Source of the DNA: Candidatus Nanohalarchaeota archaeon
GTDB lineage: Archaea; Nanohalarchaeota; Nanosalinia; Nanosalinales; Nanosalinaceae
NCBI GenBank assembly: GCA_022729355.1
Contig: JALDAN010000004.1
Coordinates: forward strand, 1-37,552
DNA: 37,552 nt
Direction: 5' to 3'
The notes under the pieces are model-generated. The model was not told the origin of the DNA. It ran no database searches and saw only the letters and a list, made by a program, of their open reading frames with translations. Positions within the stretch are counted from its first letter, which is position 1; each line of letters opens with the position of its first letter. Positions 28,895 through 37,465 of this stretch are shown piece after piece. The translations under genes and the position numbers were made by a program.

Positions 28895-30235
28895 TTGGAG
28901 TTCGAATTCCCTGACACCGGTGAAGGAGTAACAGAAGGCAAGTTCCTGGAATGGGAAGTCAGTGAAGGCGAAAAAGTAGAAGAAGATCAGATAGTCGGGG
29001 AAGCAGAAACAGACAAAGCAGTAGTGGAGATACCGGCACCAAGTGATGGATCAGTAAAAGAACTCAAGGCCTCACCCGGAGACAAAGTCTCCGTAGGCGA
29101 CGTAATAATGATACTGGACACCGAAAAGACAGATACAAGCGAAGAACAGGATGAGGCCTCAACGGACGAAGAAGAAAGAACTGAGGACATTGTGGAAAAA
29201 TCTGATTACAGCCGCAGTTCTTCTGAAAATGTGCTTGCATTGCCGAAGGTACGTAAACTGGCCGAGGAGAAAGGAGTAAGCCTGGAGGAAATCAAGACCG
29301 GGGAAAGAATAACAGAAGAAGACGTGCTAGAGGCTTATGGAGAATCCCACGAAGACCAGAAAGGAACTGACAGAAGTTCCGGTAACGTTGATAATGTTCA
29401 GGCCTCTCCTTCAGTAAGGAGGCTAGCCAGAGAGAAAGGAGTCGATCTAAGCAGAGTAGAGGGAAGCGGTAGAGGAGGCAGAATCACTCGTGCAGACTTA
29501 GAAGATGTAGATGAAGGAGAAGATTCCTCTCGGGAAGTCAGCGGCGATACAATTCGTAGGCCTCTTTCAGGTCTGGAGAAGCAGGTTGCTGAGAGGATGG
29601 AAGAGTCAAAGTTTACTGCTCCTCACGTCACTCATGTAGAGAAAATCGATGTCACGCAGATAGATGAAATACGTGATTCTCAGAAAGATGATGTAGATGC
29701 ACATCTGACTTATCTGCCTTTCATAATGAAAGCAGCTGTAGAAGGCTTGAAGGAGTATCCGGAGCTGAACGCAGAGCTTGACAGTGAAAATGATGAAGTA
29801 GTTCTGAAGGATTACTACTGCTTTAACATAGCAGTAGATACTGATAGAGGCCTGCTAGTGCCTAAGATAAAGAACGTGGACAGTAAAAGTATCTCGGATC
29901 TGGCAGGAGAGATAGAGGAAGTCGCGGAGAAGGCTCGAGAAGATGAACTTGGTCCGGATGAAATGAGTACTGGAAGCTTTACAGTTACTAATATCGGGGC
30001 GATCGGTGGAGAGTCCTTCACACCTATAATTAATTATCCTCAAACCGCTATACTGGGGATAGGACGTATATCTGAGACTGCTGAAGTAGTTGAAGACGAA
30101 GTAGTGCCTCGGATGACTGTAAAGCTTTCATTGAGTTATGATCACCGTGTAATCGACGGGGCTACTGCTGCAAAGTTCATAAACATTGTTAAGGAAAATC
30201 TTGAGGAACCTGGAAAGATGCTTGTAAACCTGTAG
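28895..30235 (+). CDS. pdhC: Dihydrolipoamide acyltransferase E2 with one lipoyl and two peripheral-subunit-binding domains
   Basis: Lipoyl GEAETDKAVVEIPAPSDG; PSBD-like ALPKVRKLAEEKGVSLEEIKTGERITEEDVLEA and ASPSVRRLAREKGVDLSRVEGSGRGGRITRADLED; catalytic SLSYDHRVIDGA. TTG start. Confidence 0.93.
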   Translation: MEFEFPDTGEGVTEGKFLEWEVSEGEKVEEDQIVGEAETDKAVVEIPAPSDGSVKELKASPGDKVSVGDVIMILDTEKTDTSEEQDEASTDEEERTEDIVEKSDYSRSSSENVLALPKVRKLAEEKGVSLEEIKTGERITEEDVLEAYGESHEDQKGTDRSSGNVDNVQASPSVRRLAREKGVDLSRVEGSGRGGRITRADLEDVDEGEDSSREVSGDTIRRPLSGLEKQVAERMEESKFTAPHVTHVEKIDVTQIDEIRDSQKDDVDAHLTYLPFIMKAAVEGLKEYPELNAELDSENDEVVLKDYYCFNIAVDTDRGLLVPKIKNVDSKSISDLAGEIEEVAEKAREDELGPDEMSTGSFTVTNIGAIGGESFTPIINYPQTAILGIGRISETAEVVEDEVVPRMTVKLSLSYDHRVIDGATAAKFINIVKENLEEPGKMLVNL

Positions 30236-30246
30236 AGGAGAAAATC

Positions 30247-31656
30247 ATGGTGGTTGGCGATATTGAGAGATCTACAGATCTTGTAGTGATCGGGGCAGGA
30301 CCCGGAGGATACACAGCCGCTATAAGAGCCGCACAGAAAGGTCTCGAAGTAATACTTGTAGATAAAGAAGAATTAGGAGGAACATGCCTGAACAGGGGAT
30401 GTATCCCTGCCAAGGCCTTGATTCATGCCTCGAAGTTCCATCGCGATATACATGACTGGAACAGCATCGGAATCAAGGCAGAGTGCGAGGAGATTGATTT
30501 CCAGGAGATCATGGAGTGGAAGAAAGATGTAATACAGGAACTTAATAGAGGCCTCACACATAAACTGGGACGAGAAGGCGTCGAGGTAATGAAGGGAGAG
30601 GCCCGTTTCATCGATGAAGATACTGTGAGAGTTAGCGAGGAACATAATGCAGAAAACGTGAAATTCGATAAAGCCGTGATAGCTACAGGAAGCAGGCCTG
30701 TAGAGATCCCAGGACTTGAATTCGAAATTGAAGGTGTGATCACGTCCAGAGAGCTTCTAAAACTTGATGAAGTGCCGGAGGAACTTGTTGTGGTTGGTGG
30801 AGGATATATAGGGATGGAGGCCGCCACAAAGTTCGCCAAGTTCGGCTCCACAGTCAAGATAGTAGAAGCAGAAGACAATATACTCCCCTACTTCGACGAG
30901 GAGATAGTAAGTGAACTACGGGAGACTAATGACGACTATGGCGATGAAATTTATACTTCTACAGAGGCCTCAGGAGTAGAGAAACGTGGAGATAAGATAG
31001 TGCTTGAGGCAGAGAAAGATGGAGAAAGACTGGAACTTGAAGGAGATCATGTTCTGGTGGCTGCAGGACGTACGGCGAGGCCTGCACTGGAGAGCCTTAG
31101 CTTGGAAAATATCGGAGTTGAGATAAATACTGAAGGATGTCTTGACGTTGATGAAAAGATGCAGACTTCGAATAAAGATGTTTTCGCGATCGGTGACTGT
31201 GTTGGGCAGCCAATGCTAGCGCACAAGGCCTACAGAGAGGGACGTGTGGCGGCAGAAGTTGCTGCTGGAGAGCCTGCTGCATTTGATAACCAGTATATTC
31301 CAAAAGCTATGTATACTGATCCTGAAGTGGCTGTTGTAGGCCTGAAGCCGGATGAGGCCCGTGAAAAGTTCGATGAAGTTTTGGTAGGAGAGTTTCCATT
31401 CCGCGCTTCCGGTCGCTCACTGACAACAAATCAGGAAGCTGGTTTTGTACGTGTAGTTGCTTCAGGAGATGAAAAACTGCAGGGCGTACAGATAGTAGGC
31501 TCAAGAGCCTCTGATATGATAGCTGAGGCAACACTGGCTCTGGAGATGCAGGCCTATCTTGATGATATAATCAATACTATTCATGCGCATCCTACTTTCC
31601 CGGAGGCCTTTGCAGAGGCCTGTGAAGATGCCCGAGATGAGTCAATTCATATCTAG
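30247..31656 (+). CDS. lpdA: Dihydrolipoamide dehydrogenase E3
   Basis: DLVVIGAGPGGYTAAIRAAQKG ... GGTCLNRGCIPAKALIH ... HAHPTFPEAFAEA. Confidence 0.97.
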   Translation: MVVGDIERSTDLVVIGAGPGGYTAAIRAAQKGLEVILVDKEELGGTCLNRGCIPAKALIHASKFHRDIHDWNSIGIKAECEEIDFQEIMEWKKDVIQELNRGLTHKLGREGVEVMKGEARFIDEDTVRVSEEHNAENVKFDKAVIATGSRPVEIPGLEFEIEGVITSRELLKLDEVPEELVVVGGGYIGMEAATKFAKFGSTVKIVEAEDNILPYFDEEIVSELRETNDDYGDEIYTSTEASGVEKRGDKIVLEAEKDGERLELEGDHVLVAAGRTARPALESLSLENIGVEINTEGCLDVDEKMQTSNKDVFAIGDCVGQPMLAHKAYREGRVAAEVAAGEPAAFDNQYIPKAMYTDPEVAVVGLKPDEAREKFDEVLVGEFPFRASGRSLTTNQEAGFVRVVASGDEKLQGVQIVGSRASDMIAEATLALEMQAYLDDIINTIHAHPTFPEAFAEACEDARDESIHI

Positions 31657-31701
31657 TAGACAGTAGAGTTTTTAATGCTCAGTTCTCATTAAGTGATTAT
31701 T

Positions 31702-32520
31702 ATGGTCAAGGACGATAAGTACAGCGAAAAAGAGTTCGATTCCGAGGAAGAAATGCATCTTTACTGGGCAGAGAATCTTATGGATGACTTGAACTCTCAC
31801 GATAAAGATAAGGCCAAAAAAGCATTGAAGAAGAAAGAAGAGGAAGAAGAATCTGAAAGAGAGAGGAAGAAGAATCTTGCCTTCAAAGGCCTCGTAGGAG
31901 GTATAGCTATCGTTCTTGGTGCAATACTAATACCGCAAATGCTTGATGCAGCAGATATCGGCGTAGATACGGCCACGAATCAGAGTTTCACTCTGGAGAA
32001 TCAGCCGTATCTTGGAGATGCCGATGCTGACGTCGATGTTGTATACTTTGTAGATTTTTACTGCCCTGCATGTAAGAGCTTCAATGATGGGGTGAAGCCT
32101 CAATTGGAGCAGGAGTACATTGATACAGGCGATATTACCTTTTACATGATGGACTTCCCTCTAAGCTTCCATGATCCACAGGCGACTTCAGCAGCAGTAA
32201 CAGCACAATGTACATACCTGCAGGATGAAGACCAGTTCTGGGATGTACAAGATGAACTGTTCGAAGTACAGAGAGAAATTGATTACAGTCCTGACAGACT
32301 TACACAACTAGTTGAAGACAGCACAGAAGGCCTTGACTACGATGAGATAAGATCCTGCATCGAAGATCAGGATACTAATGATGCAGTGCAGGCAGATCTG
32401 CAGGAAGGCCTTGACGCAGGAGTTGAGGGAACACCTACACTGTTCATCAACGGAGAAGAAGCACCTGACTTTGGCTTCGACACCCTTTCAAGCATGATTG
32501 ACAGCGAGCTTGAAGGCTAA
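31702..32520 (+). CDS. Membrane-anchored DsbA-like thioredoxin-fold protein
   Basis: TM LAFKGLVGGIAIVLGAILIPQML; FVDFYCPACKSFND; GTPTLFINGEE. Confidence 0.88.
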   Translation: MVKDDKYSEKEFDSEEEMHLYWAENLMDDLNSHDKDKAKKALKKKEEEEESERERKKNLAFKGLVGGIAIVLGAILIPQMLDAADIGVDTATNQSFTLENQPYLGDADADVDVVYFVDFYCPACKSFNDGVKPQLEQEYIDTGDITFYMMDFPLSFHDPQATSAAVTAQCTYLQDEDQFWDVQDELFEVQREIDYSPDRLTQLVEDSTEGLDYDEIRSCIEDQDTNDAVQADLQEGLDAGVEGTPTLFINGEEAPDFGFDTLSSMIDSELEG

Positions 32521-32545
32521 AAAAATTATAGGCCTCTTGGAGGAT

Positions 32546-34924
32546 TTATCCGAATCTTCCGAGGCCGCTCTGTTTTCCTTTTCCTTTTAATTGGCCTTCT
32601 GTATATCCGAATACTTTGAGAACTCTTGTAGCGGCAGGCACCACCTGATTATCGATATAGTAATCCGGATCATAGTCTTCAGCGAAACGAACCAGCTCTG
32701 CTCTCTCAGAGATGCTTCCTCCACCTCTAGTTATCACGTAGTTGACAGTTGTCTCTGGCTCTATACTTACACCTCTTTTAGAGGCCTTCTTCACGGCTTC
32801 CACGTGTGGAGCTGTTGAACCGTACTCTTCAGGTGGCTTAGTCAAAGTAGTATGGATAGTGAGATCTTCTACAGGGACTTCCTGATCTTTCAGGCCTTGA
32901 ATAGTATCTTTTACTGCTTCAGCTGCCTCTGAAATCCTGTCTTGAAGCACCAGTCTCAGTACTTCTTTCTGTGTGTCTTTTGCTACCTGGCTCCAGTCTC
33001 TTCTGACCTGCTCGAAACCTGTGATCTTTAGGCCTCCTTCTCTATCCATTAAAGCGTATTTCTTTTTTGCGCCTTCTCCTGAGGCCTTGGATGTGAAGAA
33101 TCCTGTTTCGAAGTATCCCTCGAACTCCAGCTCCATGAACTCCGGCAAAAGTTTATTTACTCTGTCAAGGAAATCTTCTTTTCTGTCTTCTACGTCTTCT
33201 CCTCTTATGAATACGGAGTCTGTGTCGCCGTATACTACTTCAAATCCCATTTCTTCCGCTACTTCGATGGTGTCTTCGATGTATTTTCTGCCAAGGGCTG
33301 TTGTGGCCTGTGCTGATTCCTTCGAGTACCAGCGGGCACCGTCGTATCCCAGATATCCGTAGAAAGAATTAGCAAGGATTTTCTGCGCCTGCTGGCGGCT
33401 GTAGATCTGTTCGTACTTCATGGAGTCTTCATCAAGCTCCTTCATCTTGCTCTTTAATTCGTAACGGCTTTCGACAAGCCCTTCTATCAACTCCGGGAAG
33501 AATCCCTGTTCATCCTGGCAGAAGTAGAAGTCGAACTCCTCCATCACGAACCTGTCCTCACAGCCATCTAGATCAAGCACCTCGGGAGAAATGTTGTGCG
33601 CGACCATCACTGTCGGATACAGGGAACGGAAATCGAAGACCGATACATCTGTGTAGAGGCCTGAATCAGGAGTATACACGAATCCGCCTTCATAAGCACC
33701 CTGATTCGATCTTCTTCTCCTCTGATTTCTTGTAGGCCTGTTAGGAGCCATCATTTCTCTGTTGAACGCTTCTCTTAATAGGAAGTTTTCCGTTAGCTGT
33801 CCGTAAGTCAGTCGGCAGGCATCGAAAGGTATCAGGCCTGTAATACGTGAAAGCTCCATTATCTGAGGCACGAGTTCTTTAGCAAGACGGAAAGCCAGTT
33901 CAGAATCCTTCAAGTTATATTCTGCAAACTCTTCAAGGTTCTCCTGATCCTCCCACCACTGCTGCATCATCTCGAACGATACATCGTTCTTGTTCTCTCC
34001 AAGCATTTCCTCAGCTACAGAATCAAGATCCAATGTCTCTGAATCAAGGCCTGGAGCCAATACATGCGTTATAAACGGATACAAATCCAAATGCATCCTG
34101 CCTTTGAGGCGTGCGGATGAGAAACGGCCTCTCCTATCAAACTTTACTCTGTCACCGTTTCTCCCCAGTGAAAGAGTCATTCCATGGGCCTGGAAACGTT
34201 CCCGGAGCTTCTTGAAATCGAACTCGTCTGTATTATATCCAGTAACTATATCGGTATCTCTATCCTCTATAATCTCTTGGAAGCGTTTCAGTAATTCTTT
34301 CTCTCCTTCAAAGGCCTCTACGTAATCTTTATCGACTTCAGCTGTTGAAAGGACTTTTTCAAGGCCTTCTCCATACATTGAAGCCATTACTATCTCTCCG
34401 TCTATGACTTCTAAGTCGAAGGCGAGCATGGAGAACTCCGGTTTCTCTTTTTCTGATTCTTTTACTTCTTCAAGTATTATCGTTCTGTCAAGTTCGCCGT
34501 CTATCTGTTCTCCTTTTACTTTGACTGTTTCTCCCGGTCTTATGCCTCTGTCTATGAGAAATCGTTTGTAGAAAGGTATGTCGAATTCTCTGCATTCATC
34601 AGTATGTTCAAGTTTGCTTACTGCGTATCTCAGCTTGGGAACATTCGCTGGTATCTCTGTCTCTATTTTCAGTACTTCTTTTTCCTCCAGCCCATCTTTT
34701 CTAATTTTCTTTTCTATATTTCTTACTTCGAGTTCTTCCCCGTCGTCATCCGTTAACTCTTCTTCCTTTATCTGTTCTCTCAGTGTTCCAGTTTCTTCAC
34801 GTGGAACTGCATAGAAGTACGGCTGTAAGCTTCTATCCTCAACGATGACGTTTTCTCCTTCTACAGTCTTGGAGAATGCACGTATCTTCACTTCTCCGTC
34901 TTCTATGACGTAGTCGGCGTCCAT
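32546..34924 (-). CDS. polB: DNA polymerase, B family
   Basis: FDLEVIDGEI exo motif, VFDFRSLYPTVM, NSFYGYLGYDGARWYSKESAQ, VYGDTDSVF. Start reassigned to MDADYVIEDGEVKIRAFSKT. Confidence 0.95.
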   Translation of the reverse strand: MDADYVIEDGEVKIRAFSKTVEGENVIVEDRSLQPYFYAVPREETGTLREQIKEEELTDDDGEELEVRNIEKKIRKDGLEEKEVLKIETEIPANVPKLRYAVSKLEHTDECREFDIPFYKRFLIDRGIRPGETVKVKGEQIDGELDRTIILEEVKESEKEKPEFSMLAFDLEVIDGEIVMASMYGEGLEKVLSTAEVDKDYVEAFEGEKELLKRFQEIIEDRDTDIVTGYNTDEFDFKKLRERFQAHGMTLSLGRNGDRVKFDRRGRFSSARLKGRMHLDLYPFITHVLAPGLDSETLDLDSVAEEMLGENKNDVSFEMMQQWWEDQENLEEFAEYNLKDSELAFRLAKELVPQIMELSRITGLIPFDACRLTYGQLTENFLLREAFNREMMAPNRPTRNQRRRRSNQGAYEGGFVYTPDSGLYTDVSVFDFRSLYPTVMVAHNISPEVLDLDGCEDRFVMEEFDFYFCQDEQGFFPELIEGLVESRYELKSKMKELDEDSMKYEQIYSRQQAQKILANSFYGYLGYDGARWYSKESAQATTALGRKYIEDTIEVAEEMGFEVVYGDTDSVFIRGEDVEDRKEDFLDRVNKLLPEFMELEFEGYFETGFFTSKASGEGAKKKYALMDREGGLKITGFEQVRRDWSQVAKDTQKEVLRLVLQDRISEAAEAVKDTIQGLKDQEVPVEDLTIHTTLTKPPEEYGSTAPHVEAVKKASKRGVSIEPETTVNYVITRGGGSISERAELVRFAEDYDPDYYIDNQVVPAATRVLKVFGYTEGQLKGKGKQSGLGRFG

Positions 34925-35033
34925 GATAGTTAGATCAAGTTCCACATAGAAATTTTCGGCTGGGAAAGTTAAGTAAATTGAAGACACTGTTTCTGGTCAA
35001 AGCTTAAGTTGAATAGATGACAAAGAATACGTT

Positions 35034-35690
35034 ATGAGAACGCTTCTACTAACTGATATACACGGAGATACCGACAAACTTGAACAGATAATCAACCGTG
35101 AAGAATTTGATGCAATCCTCTGCGCCGGAGATCTCAGTGATGCAAGAGAATACGATGACTACGAGGGACGACTGGAGGAGGTACTTGATCTCTTCGATAA
35201 AAAAGATAAACTTGTCAAAGCTATACCAGGAAACATGGATCCTGAGGAGGCCTGTGTAAAGGCCTTGAGGGAGAGAAGATTCAATCTTCACCGCAAGATA
35301 GCTTCTTTTGACGGCTTTGAGGCCGTTGGATACGGAGGAGGCATTACACCCTTTGGAACGCCTTTCGAGCCATCCGGCGAGGAAATAAAGACTGCTGTAG
35401 AGACCTTGAGTGAGAGGATGACCTCTGATACCCGTATCGGTGTAATCCATCAGCCTCCTGCGGATTCTGAGCTTGACATAGCTGATGGAGATCACGTTGG
35501 AAGTCCGGAAGTCAGAGAGCTTCTGGAGGATTCCGACTTTGACCTGGTTCTGACAGGTCATATACATGAGTCAAGAGGACGGGACGAGTTCAACGGCACT
35601 GTTGCTGTAAATCCTGGACCTGTATTAGAGGGTTTTTATGCTGTAGCAGATATTGATGAAGGGATTGCAGTTGAGATGAAAGAACTTTAG
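35034..35690 (+). CDS. Metallophosphoesterase (calcineurin-like)
   Basis: LLLTDIHGDTDKLEQI, CAGDLSD, IPGNMDPEEA, VLTGHIHESRG. Confidence 0.88.
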   Translation: MRTLLLTDIHGDTDKLEQIINREEFDAILCAGDLSDAREYDDYEGRLEEVLDLFDKKDKLVKAIPGNMDPEEACVKALRERRFNLHRKIASFDGFEAVGYGGGITPFGTPFEPSGEEIKTAVETLSERMTSDTRIGVIHQPPADSELDIADGDHVGSPEVRELLEDSDFDLVLTGHIHESRGRDEFNGTVAVNPGPVLEGFYAVADIDEGIAVEMKEL

Positions 35691-35825
35691 CGAACCAGGA
35701 TTATATCTGGTGCAAGGCCTGAATTACTGCATATATGTAGGAGGCCTTTCACCTCTTTATTCTTTTTGATTTAGAGCCTTACTTTATGACTTGAAGTAAT
35801 TTTAACGTGTGCTGAACGCCACATA

Positions 35826-35878
35826 TTTTTATATAGGTGTTAAACGTAATTAATAGTTACAAGCCTTTAAGGAGGTGA
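35826..35878 (+). promoter_or_regulatory. Histone promoter and ribosome-binding site
   Basis: TTTTTATATAG at 35826-35836 and GGAGGTGA at 35871-35878. Confidence 0.65.
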
Positions 35879-35887
35879 CACTATACA

Positions 35888-36085
35888 ATGGCAGAACTAC
35901 CACTAGCACCTGTAAAGAGGATTATCAAACAGGCCGGCGCTTCAAGAGTTTCTGAAGACGCAGTTGAAGAGCTTAGAGATGAGCTGGAATCACATGCAGA
36001 AGACCGTGCAAGAGAAGCAAAGCAGTACGCAGAGCACGCCGGCAGAAAGACAGTACAGGCAGCTGACGTAAAGACTTCAAGATAA
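35888..36085 (+). CDS. Archaeal histone (HMf family)
   Basis: MAELPLAPVKRIIKQAGASRVSEDAVEELRDELESHAEDRAREAKQYAEHAGRKTVQAADVKTSR. Confidence 0.95.
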   Translation: MAELPLAPVKRIIKQAGASRVSEDAVEELRDELESHAEDRAREAKQYAEHAGRKTVQAADVKTSR

Positions 36086-36154
36086 ATTCTTGAAGAGGCC
36101 TGTACTTTTTCATACTTCCTTTTTTTATTTCTCACCCGCAATCTTTGTTCTACA

Positions 36155-36907
36155 GTGAGACTCGAGAACAGCTTCATACTTTTCCCCGGTATCGGCCAGA
36201 AGACAGAGAAGAAGCTCTGGAAAGACGGCGTGAAACACTGGGATCATCTAGAAGATTCTTCCCGTTACGACAGCATAAAGCAGGATATGGAGAAGGCCCG
36301 TAAAAATCTTGAAGTAGGTAACTCCATGTATTTCGGAGAAAGACTGCCGAATAAAAGCCTCTGGAGAGCATACAGCAACTTCAAGGAAGATGTCACGTTC
36401 TTCGACATCGAGACAACAGGCCTCTCCCCTGAAAGAAACAAGACTACGACAGTATCCTTCTACAGAAACGGCGAGTCAAAGACTTTGATCCGTGGACAGA
36501 ATCTGACACGTGAAAGACTTCAGGAAGAAATCTTCGAGTCTTCAATGCTTGTATCATTCAACGGAAAGCGTTTCGACGCTCCTTTCCTTGAGAAAAACTA
36601 TAATCTTGATATTGAGAAGCCTCATATTGACCTGATGTACCCATGTAAAAGACTTGGCTATACTGGAGGCCTCAAGAAGATAGAGAAGCAGCTTTCGATT
36701 CAAAGAGAGCTTGAAGATCTGGACGGTAGGGAAGCGATAAGACTGTGGAAGAAGTACGAGAACAAAGGTGACGAGGAGGCCTTGAGGAAGCTTGTGCGTT
36801 ACAATCAGTACGATGCCGAGAATCTTCAGGATCTTCTTGAGATAGTTCGTGAGAAGTTGGTGAGCCAGGTGGCTGACAGGCCTGAAGAGTTTCTTCCGAA
36901 GACTTAA
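36155..36907 (+). CDS. RNase H-like 3'-5' exonuclease (YprB/RNase_H_2 type)
   Basis: VTFFDIETTGLSPERNKTTTVSFY...MLVSFNGKRFDAPFLEKNYN...YNQYDAENLQDLLEI. GTG start. Confidence 0.85.
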   Translation: MRLENSFILFPGIGQKTEKKLWKDGVKHWDHLEDSSRYDSIKQDMEKARKNLEVGNSMYFGERLPNKSLWRAYSNFKEDVTFFDIETTGLSPERNKTTTVSFYRNGESKTLIRGQNLTRERLQEEIFESSMLVSFNGKRFDAPFLEKNYNLDIEKPHIDLMYPCKRLGYTGGLKKIEKQLSIQRELEDLDGREAIRLWKKYENKGDEEALRKLVRYNQYDAENLQDLLEIVREKLVSQVADRPEEFLPKT

Positions 36908-36940
36908 AAGGGTGGAAAGATAATTAGTGGTTGAAGAAAA

Positions 36941-37260
36941 ATGGCCTTGGTTAATACTACTTCACCCGCTGGAAACATGTGGATGGATCTGGTGAGGTGC
37001 ACCCATACCGAAAACAAGGCCAAGGCTTTCTCCATTATTAATTATCTGCGCGAGTAAAGTGGGATGAAGTCTTGGCCAAATTTGAAGTGGCCAATGACCG
37101 ACCGCAATTACTCCAAAACAATTCTGTGATAGTCTTTCGTTCTACCTCTATGAAACACTGGGGCGAAGGGCTTGGGCGGTGTACTGCTTTGCAAGGTAGT
37201 GCGTCGCCCTCGACACGTTTTCAAAATATTTGATTGGACGGAAAAGTAACGGAACAAGAC
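36941..37260 (+). ncRNA. Candidate structured non-coding RNA, family unassigned; boundaries and strand approximate
   Basis: No ORF of 60 aa or more. Helices: GCCTTGG(36944-36950)/CCAAGGC(37020-37026); ACTTCACC(36959-36966)/GGTGAGGT(36991-36998); GAGTAA(37052-37057)/TTACTC(37108-37113) enclosing TTGGCCA(37072-37078)/TGGCCAA(37088-37094); 14-bp G.U-containing hairpin 37174-37209. Confidence 0.45.
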
Positions 37261-37286
37261 TAAACATGAGGTGCTAAACACAACCA

Positions 37287-37403
37287 ATGGATGCGAACAC
37301 CCGAAACTTCGAGGCAGAGCTTCAGGCTCAGCACGAGGACGTCACGCAGGCAACAGCAGAAGTCCACCCTGAAGCAAGCGTCGTAACAGCTACAGCACTC
37401 TAA
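37287..37403 (+). CDS. Possible 38-aa small protein
   Basis: MDANTRNFEAELQAQHEDVTQATAEVHPEASVVTATAL with upstream GAGGTG. Confidence 0.35.
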   Translation: MDANTRNFEAELQAQHEDVTQATAEVHPEASVVTATAL

Positions 37404-37465
37404 AAATGAATGAATACTCAGAAGAAAAAAGATAATGCCGGATGATTAAGAGGCCTCTATCTCCT

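Noticed and set aside
36941-37057. Short ORF MALVNTTSPAGNMWMDLVRCTHTENKAKAFSIINYLRE, with a frameshifted continuation, as a transposase remnant
   Set aside because: No recognisable family, codon choice unlike neighbouring genes, and the same DNA is better explained by base-paired helices.
37160-37215. Minus-strand GTACACCGCCC resembling the 16S rRNA decoding-site motif
   Set aside because: Only about 11 nt match and flanks do not resemble rRNA.
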